Positions 25,453-34,925 of a DNA stretch of 64,000 nt are shown here, one piece after another (the first letter of the stretch is position 1; every line of letters starts with the position of its first letter). The stretch is from NCBI RefSeq assembly GCF_033449965.1, contig NZ_CP137761.1, positions 806,001 through 870,000 on the forward strand, in the 5' to 3' direction. A program made the position numbers and the translations under genes. This stretch comes from Bacillus sp. T3. GTDB taxonomy: Bacteria; Bacillota; Bacilli; Bacillales; Cytobacillaceae. The notes beneath the pieces were generated by a model. The model was given only the letters and a program-made list of their open reading frames with translations. It did no database searches and was not told the origin of the DNA.

Positions 25453-26147
25453 ACATTTCGCGTCCTTTGCTGGAGAAAAGTTAATAAGAAAGTGATCAAA
25501 AACGCTATCGTAATTAAGATAAATGAGAGGGCAAGGGCAACATCAAAATTTCCTTTCGAAACCTCCATTACAATTGAGGTGGTGAGGATCCGTGTTTCAC
25601 CCTGCAGGTTCCCACCAACCATCATCGCTGCACCTACTTCTGCTAAAATCCGACCAAGCCCCGCCATAATCGCGGCCATGATTGCGATTTTCGTTTCTTT
25701 TAACAGAATCCATACTGTTTGTACTTTTGTTGCTCCTAAAGCTTTAATTTGCAACAGCAGCTTTTGATCGATTTGTTGAAAGGCTGTGCAGGTTAATCCT
25801 GTAATGATAGGGAGAGAGACCAGGATTTGTGCCATCACGATTGCTGTTGGTGAATAGAGCAACGATAAATCCCCTAGCGGACCTGAACGCCATAGGAAAA
25901 TCGTTATCCATAAACCGGCAACCACTGGAGGTAGCCCCATACCAATATTGATTAGCACTAAAAGGAATCTTTTCCCAGGAAATCGGGTTAGCCCTAGCAA
26001 TGTACCGACGGGTATGCCAATGAGCATGCTGATGAAAATTGCTGTAAAGGACACCCTTAATGTCAATAAGGTGATAGCGAATATTTCGCTATCACCTGAT
26101 AAAACCATTTCAACTGCTTTTTTTAAGCCTTCAAATAATAAATTCAT
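25449..26147 (-). CDS. tupB: Tungstate ABC transporter, permease
   Basis: This 232-aa permease has five to six membrane segments and the ATPase-docking EAA-type loop (ALGATKVQTVWILLKE...AGLGRILAEVGAAMMVGGN). It forms the membrane channel of the importer. The gene lies 54 bp after tupA and overlaps tupC. Confidence 0.9.
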   Translation of the reverse strand: MNLLFEGLKKAVEMVLSGDSEIFAITLLTLRVSFTAIFISMLIGIPVGTLLGLTRFPGKRFLLVLINIGMGLPPVVAGLWITIFLWRSGPLGDLSLLYSPTAIVMAQILVSLPIITGLTCTAFQQIDQKLLLQIKALGATKVQTVWILLKETKIAIMAAIMAGLGRILAEVGAAMMVGGNLQGETRILTTSIVMEVSKGNFDVALALSFILITIAFLITFLLTFLQQRTRNV

Positions 26148-26201
26148 CTGCCCGCTCGCATCCTTCAGTTGGAAAATTTTGCTGTTCAGCGGGAAAACGG
26201 A

Positions 26202-27080
26202 TTATTCTGTGTAAGAGAAGAATAGTGGCTCTCCGTATTCTTTCACGCCAAATTCACTAATGATTTTTTGTGTTGAATCTTTCACCATAAACTCAACGAA
26301 AGCTTCTGCACTCTCACTATTTACTTTATCATGTTTTTCAGGGTTTACCTGCATCACATGATAAATATTTTGTAAATCTTTTCCGCCTTCAACTAAAATG
26401 CTTACTTCACCTAAGTTTTTCTGTTGGGCTAAGAAAGTCGCACGGTCTGTTAATACATAACCGCCTTTTTCAGCAGCGATTTGGAGGGTTGGTCCCATCC
26501 CTTGACCTGCGGAAACATAAGAAGAAAGGGTTTTAGGATCTAAACTAGCCGCAGTCCAAATTTCCAGTTCCTTTTTATGTGTGCCAGAATCGTCGCCACG
26601 AGAAACGAAAATTGATTTTGAATCAAAAATCTTTTTGAATGCTTCTAAAGTATCTAAGCCTTTTACACCAGCAGGGTCTTTTTTTGGACCTACGATGATA
26701 AAATCATTATACATTACGCGTTTGTAATTAATGGCGTCGCCAGCATCAACAATCACTTGCTCGGACTTTGGAGCGTGTGTAAGAAGCGCATCTGCTTCAC
26801 CTTTTGTTCCCATTTCAAGGGCTTGTCCTGTACCGACCGCAATGATCTTAACATTAACATTTGCCTCTTTTTCAAATTTAGGGATTATTACATCCAGAAG
26901 GCCGCTATCCTGCGTACTTGTTGTAGTGGCAAGAATCATATCCTTTGGTGCTTCAGCTTTTTCTTCAGTCTTTTTCTTATCATTGCTTGTTTCTGTTTTC
27001 GTGTCGTTTTGAGCACATCCAAACAATAAGAACATCATTAAAAATACGACACTTAATAACGAAAACTTTTTCATTTTCAT
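26202..27080 (-). CDS. tupA: Tungstate-binding lipoprotein of ABC transporter
   Basis: This 292-aa protein has a signal peptide and lipobox (FLLFGC, C22). The anion-binding TTTSTQD motif at 52-58 and VGTGQALEMG are hallmarks of TupA proteins, which bind tungstate in strong preference to molybdate. A Lys/Glu/Thr-rich linker follows the lipid anchor. It is followed by tupB and tupC. A tungsten enzyme (AOR) in the same window supports the assignment. Confidence 0.92.
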   Translation of the reverse strand: MKMKKFSLLSVVFLMMFLLFGCAQNDTKTETSNDKKKTEEKAEAPKDMILATTTSTQDSGLLDVIIPKFEKEANVNVKIIAVGTGQALEMGTKGEADALLTHAPKSEQVIVDAGDAINYKRVMYNDFIIVGPKKDPAGVKGLDTLEAFKKIFDSKSIFVSRGDDSGTHKKELEIWTAASLDPKTLSSYVSAGQGMGPTLQIAAEKGGYVLTDRATFLAQQKNLGEVSILVEGGKDLQNIYHVMQVNPEKHDKVNSESAEAFVEFMVKDSTQKIISEFGVKEYGEPLFFSYTE

Positions 27081-27096
27081 GTTGAAATATCCCCCA

Positions 27097-28023
27097 CTAA
27101 TGTTTTTGATAAATTATTTTACCTAATTCACTAAAGTCATAGCCTTCCATGTCTCGCGTGCTCGATGCAAAATCTGGTGATTGGATTAAGGAGATTAACG
27201 CATCAAGAGCACTTTTGTTTTCGTCAGTCCAACGAAATACGAGATCGAATTGCTCATTTGTAACCGGGATGAAGTCGAGATTGAGCTGACTTGCAGCCGA
27301 GCGAATCCCAAAAGCAACATCTCCTGCACCACGACTGACAGCTGAAGCGGTTGATAAATGAGTCCATTCTTCATTGTCATAGCCTATAATAGAGGCAGGT
27401 GCGATATTATGTACTGATAAATAATGGTCAAAGATAAATCGTGTGCCAGAGCCCTTTTGTCGATTAATAAACGAGACATCTTTCCGTACAAGATCCTCAA
27501 ATGATTGAATTTGCTTTGGATTCCCATTTTTTACAATAAATCCTTGTTCTCTAGCACCCAATCTCAACACTGTAATAGGCTCGTGAACAAAAAGCTGTTT
27601 GATAAATGGAATATTGTATGTTTGTGACGCTGGATCAAGCAAGTGAATCGCTGCAACATCAGAAGCGCCATGGTAGAGTGTCATGAGTCCTTCCAAACTA
27701 CCGATAAATGATGGCTGTAATGAAATCGAATGCATTTCCTTTTGGACCATTTTAAGCAAGTGTTCAATAACAAAATCATGACTGCCTGTAATTTTAATAG
27801 TATACATTTGTATAGAATTGGGAGGGGTATTGCTCATTTTTTCTTGCTTTGGCGCTGCCATCATACTTCCTTTATAGCGGTCAACCTCTGACTGTTCAAT
27901 TCGCATCTTGTTTCCTACTTTAAAGGCTCGCAATTCACCTCTCTTTATCAGCTCATAAACGGTATGCTTCGATATTTTAAATATCGTAGCGATTTCATCT
28001 GGCGTATACATTTGGTCATTCAT
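27097..28023 (-). CDS. HTH regulator with periplasmic-binding-like sensor domain, probable tup operon regulator
   Basis: This 308-aa protein starts at the ATG at 28023 (GGAGGGTCCAGA upstream). Residues 1-50 form an excisionase/MerR-like helix-turn-helix (YTPDEIATIFKISKHTVYEL). The rest is a PBP-like domain (NRQKGSGTRFIFDHYL) of the kind that senses oxyanions. It lies 16 bp before tupA on the same strand, so it is the first gene of a tup operon and likely senses tungstate or molybdate. Three 10-bp direct repeats lie about 80-105 bp upstream of its start. Confidence 0.85.
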   Translation of the reverse strand: MNDQMYTPDEIATIFKISKHTVYELIKRGELRAFKVGNKMRIEQSEVDRYKGSMMAAPKQEKMSNTPPNSIQMYTIKITGSHDFVIEHLLKMVQKEMHSISLQPSFIGSLEGLMTLYHGASDVAAIHLLDPASQTYNIPFIKQLFVHEPITVLRLGAREQGFIVKNGNPKQIQSFEDLVRKDVSFINRQKGSGTRFIFDHYLSVHNIAPASIIGYDNEEWTHLSTASAVSRGAGDVAFGIRSAASQLNLDFIPVTNEQFDLVFRWTDENKSALDALISLIQSPDFASSTRDMEGYDFSELGKIIYQKH

Positions 28024-28082
28024 TCTGGACCCTCCTAGCAACTCCATATTAATAGTATAATTGAAGTTTTAATTAGTTTCTA

Positions 28083-28130
28083 TGATTTTTATCATGTATC
28101 GTTAAGTTTTGTTAAGTTTTGTTAAGTTCC
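28083..28130 (-). promoter_or_regulatory. Candidate operator upstream of the tup operon
   Basis: GTTAAGTTTT, GTTAAGTTTT and GTTAAGTTCC stand head to tail at 28101, 28111 and 28121, one helical turn apart. Next to them is the dyad ATGATTTTTATCAT at 28083-28096. The position upstream of the regulator gene suggests autoregulation; a TATACT box lies nearer the gene. Binding is inferred. Confidence 0.45.
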
Positions 28131-28152
28131 ATCGATTTTGGTTGAATTAGTC

Positions 28153-28409
28153 TGTTGATTTCCGCTGCAGGTGCTCAGCGACCCAGCGGGGAGTCCGGGA
28201 GCCTGTCTAGCTGCAGCGGCTAGGGGCTCGGGGTCATAAGCCAATCCGTCAAGAAGGTCAAAGAACGACCTTCATGCCGGCTCGTCTTATGCCTGTCGCC
28301 CCTGGGCAAGCCGCTTCCGCTTTTCGTTCTCCTCGGCGCCCTAGCGCCTGTGGGGTCTCCCGAGACACCTTCTCCCGCAGGAGTCTCGCACCTTCCGCTC
28401 CAATCAACA
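28153..28409. repeat. GC-rich palindromic repeat, copy A (composite, 257 bp)
   Basis: Ends are TGTTGATT and AATCAACA. The outer parts match copies D and E in inverted orientation (ACTCCTGCGGGAG, GAGACCCCA(C)AGGCGC). The middle holds a second GC-rich element of about 125 bp (AGCTGCAGCGGCTAG...GTCATAAGCC...GGCTCGTCTTATG) that the shorter copies lack, with its own hairpin GAAGGTC/GACCTTC. So one repeat seems nested in another. It fills most of the 599-bp gap between the tup and rodA-like genes; the remainder is A/T-rich. Confidence 0.8.
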
Positions 28410-28622
28410 AATGTTCAAAAATCAACCATGTTCTTTCATTGGTAAATTAATTAAATATGAAACCAAAGTACTATTTTCTACGTCTTATTCATGATATCCT
28501 ATTTTTTCCGAGTTGTGATTTTGGATTAATAAAAATATAATGAAAGAATGGACTTTCGTCAGTGGCTAATAGTATAACTCACTGATAGAAGAGATTCACT
28601 TTATTAGAGTAGGGGATTTAAC

Positions 28623-29790
28623 ATGGCTACTAATCAAAAAAATACACCTCGACTAGACTACGGTTTAGTTTTAATATTATTTTTATTATTTTTATCCAGT
28701 TGTTTGGCAATCTATAGTGCCCAAGGACAATACGAAGGAAATTTCTTATTTAAACAAATCTTTTGGTATGCAGTTGGTACTGGTATTATTGCTAGTGTCA
28801 TTACATTGGATTCGGATCAGTTAAAAAAAATATCATGGTATGTTTATGGCCTCGGGTTAGTCGTACAAGGTTTTTTAATTGTGGCCCCAACAAGTATTGC
28901 GCCTGTCATCAATGGTTCGAAAAACTGGTACAAGTTGCCTTTTGGTTTAGGAACAATTCAGCCTTCAGAGTTTGTTAAAGTTTTTCTTATTTTGACATTA
29001 GCGAGAGTGATCATTGAACATCATCAGAATAATCAAGTGAAAACGATCAAAACCGATTTCTGGCTGCTTGTAAAAATTGGACTAGTCACGTTTGCGCCAT
29101 TGATTTTAGTTATAAAGGAAGACCTTGGAACTTCACTTGTATTTATCGCCATTATGCTTGGTATGATTTTTATTTCAGGGATAAACTGGAGGCTGTTATT
29201 GCCGATTTTTAGTACCCGGTATATTGCTCGTTTCTTCCATCTTCTATTTAGTGATTGCGAAACCAGAGTTACTAGAAAAAGCGCTTGGTGTTGAGCAATA
29301 TCAATTTAATCGAATTTATTCGTGGTTGGACCCATATAACTTCCAAGATTCAACCGGTGACCAATTGACGCAATCGCTGCTTGCAATTGGATCTGGTGAG
29401 ACGGTCGGAAAAGGTTTTGGTAAAGGGGAAGTCTATTTACCAGAAGGGCAAACGGATTTTATCTTTAGTATTGTTGGTGAACAATTTGGGTTTGTAGGGG
29501 CGAGTGTCGTTGTCAGCTTGTTCTTTCTGCTCATTTATCATATTACGAGAATCGGTATGGAGACGAAGAATGATTTTTATACGTTTATTTGTGTGGGTGT
29601 GATTAGTATGATTACCTTCCACGTTTTTCAAAATGTTGGGATGACCATCGGGGTCCTTCCAATTACCGGTATTCCTTTGCCGTTTGTCAGTTATGGTGGT
29701 AGCTCGCTTATGGGGAATATGCTTGCGATCGGGTTGATTTTTTCGATACGGTACCATCACAAAAAATATATGTTTTCAACCTCAGATTAA
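28623..29790 (+). pseudogene. FtsW/RodA/SpoVE-family glycosyltransferase, interrupted by one frameshift
   Basis: Two frames together give a 388-aa SEDS protein, the expected length for RodA-like peptidoglycan polymerases with about ten membrane helices. Motifs are NGSKNWYKLPFGLGTIQPSEFVK split by frame only later, then RIYSWLDP, GEVYLPEGQTDFIFS and FVSYGGSS. The break is at 29215-29217: CCC where CC would read through as STGILLVSSIFYL. Because all motifs are intact, an extra base in the sequence is likely. RodA versus a sporulation or accessory SEDS paralogue cannot be settled. Confidence 0.85.
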
Positions 29791-29831
29791 AAAGAGTGGG
29801 AGCCTCAATGAAATGGCGCTCCCACTTTTTT
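29789..29831. terminator. Bidirectional terminator
   Basis: GTGGGAGC (29796-29803) pairs with GCTCCCAC (29818-29825), flanked by A and T runs; it serves both the rodA-like gene and the ger operon. Confidence 0.88.
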
Positions 29832-30895
29832 TATTCAATAACCCCCGCATCAATAATTTTAACTTTTGTTTCTATTTTTATCGGTACCGTTTTATAGGTG
29901 GTTTTCCATTTTTCATAGTCGAAATGTCTCGTTCTTGATTTAACAAAATGGCCGATTCCAACTGGATCAATTCCAATTTCTTTAAAATGATTGAGTAGCT
30001 TCAAGCTTTCTTGATTTACTTTTTTCTCCATATTTTTTTCAATCGCTTTTATGGCTTTCGACGAAAGTTTATTTCCTGAGAATTCTCGAATGGATCCTTT
30101 TATTTTAATGTGAATGGTTACTTCAGTAGGATTCTTCTTTGATAATTCAAAATGGGTTTTCGATAAAATGCTCCGTACAGCAGCCTCTTCATCACCCATT
30201 TTTATTTTATAGGTTCCTTCGCTATATTGATCGACCAATAGTTTAAAAAAGAACATTTTGCTTGTGGGAAGGGTGTCGACGACTTTATCCTTTTTAAAGA
30301 GACTTATCCCGCTTATTTCCATTTTATCTTTACCAATTTTTTTTAATGTCGGAAGATAGGAGTCTTTACCTGTTTGGAAAAAATCGTAAATGAACCTATG
30401 GAGATTGGACTTTGGCAAATCACGGGCTTTAATATTTTGTTCAATTAGATTAGAAATATAGGTAGCGTTTCCACTTGTTCCATAATCGTGCTTTAATAGC
30501 TCACTTGCTTTTCCATCTACGACGACTAAGTATAGCCGCTCACCAATTGTTGCATCCCGTTGCAGCGAGTCAATGAGGTCAATAATGCCGTTTTTGGCTA
30601 ATTTTTCACCAAATAAAGCGACCTGTAAGCTCCCAATTACGAGGGGATCGGCTGATTGTCGTTGCATTTCAAGAAACAATTCGCGATTCATGGCAGAAAC
30701 AGACGTATAGGTCACATTTTTTATGGATTTATCAGGCATATAATTGGGCACTAATGCTGTTCCTAAAATCTGACCTTTTTTATAATAATCAAACCCAAGT
30801 CCACTTTCGATGCTGATGTCATCTAATATTTCCTTTTCGACACACCCTGTTAATAGTAGGAGCATCAAGCATATGAAACTACATTTTCTAAGCAT
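29831..30895 (-). CDS. Ger(x)C-family spore germination lipoprotein
   Basis: This 354-aa protein has a signal peptide with lipobox LLLLTGC (C18) and the GerAC-type core (SVSAMNRELFLEMQRQSADPLVIGSL is split in family alignments). It is the third subunit of a nutrient germinant receptor on the spore inner membrane. Its start overlaps the permease gene by 8 bp and uses AGAGGGTG inside that gene. Confidence 0.9.
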   Translation of the reverse strand: MLRKCSFICLMLLLLTGCVEKEILDDISIESGLGFDYYKKGQILGTALVPNYMPDKSIKNVTYTSVSAMNRELFLEMQRQSADPLVIGSLQVALFGEKLAKNGIIDLIDSLQRDATIGERLYLVVVDGKASELLKHDYGTSGNATYISNLIEQNIKARDLPKSNLHRFIYDFFQTGKDSYLPTLKKIGKDKMEISGISLFKKDKVVDTLPTSKMFFFKLLVDQYSEGTYKIKMGDEEAAVRSILSKTHFELSKKNPTEVTIHIKIKGSIREFSGNKLSSKAIKAIEKNMEKKVNQESLKLLNHFKEIGIDPVGIGHFVKSRTRHFDYEKWKTTYKTVPIKIETKVKIIDAGVIE

Positions 30896-31979
30896 GCTTT
30901 TTCACCCTCTTGGCAATCATGACGGCAATAAATAAACAAGGTATATAGATACTATTTACAGCAAAACTCATTTTTCCAAACAGATCAGATAGATTATTAA
31001 TATCCATTCTAGTTATAACGAGGGATGAAGCAATTAAGCAAATAAGGGATAAGACGATGACTCCTTTTTTTTGCTTGAAATTAAATATTTGTTTCATTAG
31101 TCGGCTGGCAATCCATAGTGAAATACATACATTCGGTAATACAATAAGATTCCAATTGGCAATCCCTATATACTCAAACCGTTCAACAAAGGGCATCTCA
31201 ACAATTTTCCAAATGTTTAATGTTGGCCAAATGGTTTCCTGAAGCTGCCGTTCTGAAAAATACGCAAAGGTGATAACGGCTAGTCCGGTATAGATGATGG
31301 TTGTAGTTAGAACGGACATATGGGCCCACTTTTTTGATTTTTGAGGGTCTTTAATAAATGGGTAAACAAATAGTAACGTTTCAAAGCCTGTGTATGTTAG
31401 GGACATATGAAAATAGGCCATTAATAGCCCTTTAATGGAATGGTCCATAACGGGCTGGATATTACTAATATCGCAATAAGGCAGCGCATAGGCAAAAATG
31501 AAAATTAAATAGACTGGCAACACTGTTCCGAAAAAGGCAATCCCTGTTACGGTCCGAAAGCCTCCAAAAACGATATATATACATAAAAATAAAAAAGCGA
31601 ACGAGAACCAAAAAATATTTAGATCTGGAAAAACCCAAACTTGAATAACTTCAACAAATGCTCTCAAAACTGCTGTGGCATAAAGACAAAAGTAAAAAAT
31701 AAAGATGGAACTGACTATTTTTCCAAACATTTTCCCGAAAATATATTGATGGACCTTAAATAAATCTCCATCTACGGTTTCTAGAATTTTATACATCATC
31801 CATACATGGATGTGGATGGTTAAACCTGCAAGCACTACTGAAACCCATGCATCATATCCAGCATCCTTGGCTATAATTCGTTGATATCCAAGAATACCGA
31901 TTCCAATTTGCATGCCAATTATTAAATAATAAACAAGGAAAGGGGATATTTTTTTATTTTCAGCAATAGGCTGTGGCAA
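30888..31979 (-). CDS. GerAB/GerB-family germination permease
   Basis: This 363-aa protein has ten or so membrane helices and belongs to the APC-type transporter fold. The start MPQPIAENKKISPFLVYYL resembles other GerB proteins. It is the putative germinant-binding subunit, coupled to the downstream lipoprotein gene. Confidence 0.9.
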   Translation of the reverse strand: MPQPIAENKKISPFLVYYLIIGMQIGIGILGYQRIIAKDAGYDAWVSVVLAGLTIHIHVWMMYKILETVDGDLFKVHQYIFGKMFGKIVSSIFIFYFCLYATAVLRAFVEVIQVWVFPDLNIFWFSFAFLFLCIYIVFGGFRTVTGIAFFGTVLPVYLIFIFAYALPYCDISNIQPVMDHSIKGLLMAYFHMSLTYTGFETLLFVYPFIKDPQKSKKWAHMSVLTTTIIYTGLAVITFAYFSERQLQETIWPTLNIWKIVEMPFVERFEYIGIANWNLIVLPNVCISLWIASRLMKQIFNFKQKKGVIVLSLICLIASSLVITRMDINNLSDLFGKMSFAVNSIYIPCLFIAVMIAKRVKKHA

Positions 31980-32006
31980 GTGTATCCCTCCTTTGATTAA
32001 TGGGAT

Positions 32007-32063
32007 GGCTTTGTTAGATTTGTCTGTTGATTTTCACTGCAGGTGCTCCAATCAACTTTGCAC
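32007..32063. repeat. Palindromic repeat, copy B (internally deleted remnant)
   Basis: The outer boundary GGCTTTGTTA and TCTGTTGATT plus CTGCAGGTGCTC match copy A; the sequence then jumps directly to GCTCCAATCAAC. The centre is missing. It lies between the GerA and GerB genes without breaking either. Confidence 0.65.
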
Positions 32064-32107
32064 AAAAATCAACATTCACTTTAATAAGTCAATGGAAAAA
32101 ATAAGTA

Positions 32108-33589
32108 TCATTCATCAATATCCTTCTTTTCTTTCGCCTTTTTTGTATTAAAGCGATTGGGTTGATTTGTTCGCAAATAACTAGGCCTTACTGAAAGCTT
32201 TTTAAACGGTAGACGAACAAATGCATCCTTTATGTCGACTGTCCTTGGAGGATAAATCGGTTCCAAGAACGGTCGACCTAGTGATGTAAGTCTTAGTAAA
32301 TGTGTAAGCAATAGACAGAAACAATAGACGATGCCCACTAATCCCCACAATTCGGCAAAAAATAAAAATGGAAAACGCATTAAACGAATGGTGTTGCCCA
32401 TTTTATAGACGGGAGTAGTAAACGAGGCAAGTGCTGCTAAGGCAACAATGATTAATAAAACGTTACTCGTCAATCCAGCTTCAACTGAAGCCGTTCCAAT
32501 CACGATCCCGCCTACGATACCGATTGTTTGTCCGACCTTTGTCGGAAGTCTTGCTCCAGCCTCTCTAAGTAATTCGATTGTGAGTTCTAGAAAGAACGCC
32601 TCAAGGATAGGAGGTAATGGAATTAACCTTCTTGATGACACAAGCGTTGTTAATAAATCCTTAGGAATCAGTTCATAGTGATAATTGAGGGCTGCCACAT
32701 AAATCGGTGTGATTAAAAGTGAAAAGGCAACCGCAAATAAACGAATAAGCCGGAAAAACGATGATAAAAACCAATTTAAAAAATAATCTTCAAATGAGCT
32801 GAAAAATTCAACAAGTGTCGTCGGTGCGATCAGGACATGTGGAGAACCATCGACCACCACTGCAATTTTTCCTTCTGCTAGAATCGCGGCGACACGGTCG
32901 GGTCGCTCAGTATCCAAAAGCTGTGGGAAGGGAGAATTCTCATTATCGCAGATGAGCTGAACAAGATACGAGCTATCTGCAATCAAATCAAAATCTAAAT
33001 CTTGAATCCGCTGGCGAATCGTATTGACATTTTCTTTATCAGCTATCCCATCTATATGCAATATGGCGATTTCTGTTTTTGAAAGCTTCCCCACTTTCAT
33101 TTGCTCAATATATAACTCTTTAATTGGAATGCGCTTTCGAATCAGATTTAGATTTTGTCCAATCGATTCGACAAAGGATTCCTTTGGTCCAACAACACTG
33201 AATTCCACTTCTGGTGCTGCAATACTGCGCACTATTTCCTTGCGGGCAGAGATAAAAGCAAATTGATTTCGATTTGCTTCGAGAGTGACCATAACATAGC
33301 CATCAAACAGTTTTTTCTCAATCATTGCGACATCCTTGCTAATTTGAATATCAGCAACGGGAACGATGGTAGCAATATCCTCAAGAGAATGAAAGGTACA
33401 TTCCAATAGATTGGGAAGAATACTCGTCTGCAGGACATTATCATCAATCAATGTTGCGATAAATGAAAGATGAAATTGCACATCTGTTTCTTTATTCACA
33501 CACTCTGTTTTTTTATAATCAGCAGAATTAGCTAGTTTTGTTTCTAACTCTTCTAATTCCTTAGGTTTCCTTTTGAACCAATCCATCAT
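32108..33589 (-). CDS. GerA-family spore germination protein
   Basis: This 493-aa protein has a soluble N-terminal half and a C-terminal membrane half. The start at the ATG at 33589 has AGGTGAT upstream (ATG at 33586 is also possible). Family blocks seen are RPDRVAAILAEGKIAVVVDGSP near 230-250, RLIPLPPILEAFFLE and GQTIGIVGGIVIG. It is the ion-channel-like A subunit of the germinant receptor. It is the first gene of the ger operon; a repeat remnant separates it from the B gene. Confidence 0.92.
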   Translation of the reverse strand: MMDWFKRKPKELEELETKLANSADYKKTECVNKETDVQFHLSFIATLIDDNVLQTSILPNLLECTFHSLEDIATIVPVADIQISKDVAMIEKKLFDGYVMVTLEANRNQFAFISARKEIVRSIAAPEVEFSVVGPKESFVESIGQNLNLIRKRIPIKELYIEQMKVGKLSKTEIAILHIDGIADKENVNTIRQRIQDLDFDLIADSSYLVQLICDNENSPFPQLLDTERPDRVAAILAEGKIAVVVDGSPHVLIAPTTLVEFFSSFEDYFLNWFLSSFFRLIRLFAVAFSLLITPIYVAALNYHYELIPKDLLTTLVSSRRLIPLPPILEAFFLELTIELLREAGARLPTKVGQTIGIVGGIVIGTASVEAGLTSNVLLIIVALAALASFTTPVYKMGNTIRLMRFPFLFFAELWGLVGIVYCFCLLLTHLLRLTSLGRPFLEPIYPPRTVDIKDAFVRLPFKKLSVRPSYLRTNQPNRFNTKKAKEKKDIDE

Positions 33590-33699
33590 GTTTATCACCT
33601 ATGTCGTTCTGCCTTTTTTGTATTATTTCCAACACAGGAAATGTTATGAATGGAATGGGAAAAATGAATAGAAGGAGTGGGGGAAAATAACCAATAAAA

Positions 33700-33735
33700 A
33701 AGGACTAGCCAATGTATCCGATGGCTAGCCCCATA
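33700..33735 (-). terminator. Terminator after the siderophore-binding protein gene
   Basis: On the minus strand GGGGCTAGCCA pairs with TGGCTAGTCC (arms 33722-33732 and 33702-33711) and six T follow. Confidence 0.82.
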
Positions 33736-33754
33736 TTATTAGGGAGAGGATTCT

Positions 33755-34723
33755 TTATTTTAAAAATTTGTTTTCTAAATCGTCTAGCATTAAGTTTGCG
33801 GCAATAACGCCACCAGCAGTGTTCCAGATTACATCATTCACTTTGTGGACATTTCCTTGTTTTGAGACTTCTAGGTTTTTAAATAACGGATCTTGGGTCC
33901 ATTCCTTTTCTAGCTCAGTTGCAGTGCCATCTCCTGTATCATAGGTGAAGTAAAAAAGGATATCACCATCCATAGCTGGTATACGTTCCTTCGTTACATT
34001 ACGCTCAGCAAAATCATCTACATTCTGGCTTTCAGGCCGGGCGAACCCTAGTTGATCTAAAATAACCCCAGAAAAAGTATCCTTATGATAGATTCGAACA
34101 TCACCTGACATAAAGCGCACCATTGAAACCTTCATGCTTAGTTTGTCGCCAAGTTCTTCCTTTAAACCTGCAATTTTGTCTTCGTATGCCTTTAGCACTT
34201 CTTGCCCTTTTTCCTCTTTATTAATGGCCTTTGCATAAAGTTTGAAGTTTTCTTGCCAATCGCCACGTAATGTTTCTGCAAAAATAGTAGGAGCAATTGC
34301 ACTTAATTGCGGATAAATATTTTCTTGGCGCATTTTATTACCTATGATTAGATCTGGCTTTAGAGCCGCAATTGCTTCAACATTGACTTGTGATTCTACC
34401 CCGACAACTTGAACATCCTTCATATCTTTAGCAATATGATCATACCAAGGATCTCCTGTCCAAGATTGAACAGCGCCTACTGGAGTTACTCCCATCGCAA
34501 GTAATGCTTCTGTGCCTTCATTTGTTAAAATAACAATTTGTTTAGGCGTTTTTTCTAATGTCGTTTCGCCCATTGCATGCTGTATCGTATAGCTTGTTTC
34601 TTCGGTTTTCGGTTCCTTTTCCTTCGTTTCCGTTGTCTTGTCTGCTCCATCCTTCCCACAAGCAGCGAGCATAAATAGAGCTCCGAGTATAAGAAGGGAT
34701 AGGAAAATCTTCAATTTTTTCAT
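33755..34723 (-). CDS. Iron-siderophore ABC transporter, substrate-binding lipoprotein (YfiY-like)
   Basis: This 322-aa protein has a lipobox (LFMLAACG, C22) and the FecB/FhuD-type binding fold (NVEAIAALKPDLIIGN near 110-125). It is divergent from two permeases, an ATPase and a reductase. Sequence style (TNEGTEALLAMGVTPVGAV) recalls B. subtilis YfiY, which binds hydroxamate/citrate-type siderophores; exact ligand is not determined. A Fur box lies just upstream. Confidence 0.88.
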   Translation of the reverse strand: MKKLKIFLSLLILGALFMLAACGKDGADKTTETKEKEPKTEETSYTIQHAMGETTLEKTPKQIVILTNEGTEALLAMGVTPVGAVQSWTGDPWYDHIAKDMKDVQVVGVESQVNVEAIAALKPDLIIGNKMRQENIYPQLSAIAPTIFAETLRGDWQENFKLYAKAINKEEKGQEVLKAYEDKIAGLKEELGDKLSMKVSMVRFMSGDVRIYHKDTFSGVILDQLGFARPESQNVDDFAERNVTKERIPAMDGDILFYFTYDTGDGTATELEKEWTQDPLFKNLEVSKQGNVHKVNDVIWNTAGGVIAANLMLDDLENKFLK

Positions 34724-34751
34724 CAGTATGTAGCCTCCACTTAATTGTTAA

Positions 34752-34766
34752 TGATAATCATTTTCA
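34752..34766 (-). promoter_or_regulatory. Fur box for the binding-protein gene
   Basis: TGATAATCATTTTCA fits the 7-1-7 consensus TGATAATNATTATCA with one mismatch, 29 bp upstream of the start codon. Confidence 0.8.
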
Positions 34767-34837
34767 ATTGAACAACCATATCATAATGGCAATCTAAACA
34801 CGTTGTCAATACATAAAGTAATTGTTTTGATTAAAAA

Positions 34838-34881
34838 TGAAAACGATTCTCATTGACATTGATTCTCAATTAAAATAGACT
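34838..34881 (+). promoter_or_regulatory. Fur box overlapping the permease operon promoter
   Basis: Two overlapping 7-1-7 half-consensus sites, TGAAAACGATTCTCA (34838-34852) and TGACATTGATTCTCA (34854-34868), cover a promoter TTGACA (34853-34858), 17-bp spacer, TAGACT (34876-34881). Iron-bound Fur would block RNA polymerase. Confidence 0.78.
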
Positions 34882-34925
34882 GAATTTGAATTCATCTTTT
34901 TATAACAATAAAGAGGGTATCTATA

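Noticed and set aside
28153..28409. tRNA or rRNA fragment
   Set aside because: GC-rich and palindromic but lacks any tRNA or rRNA motif; matches the dispersed repeat family instead.
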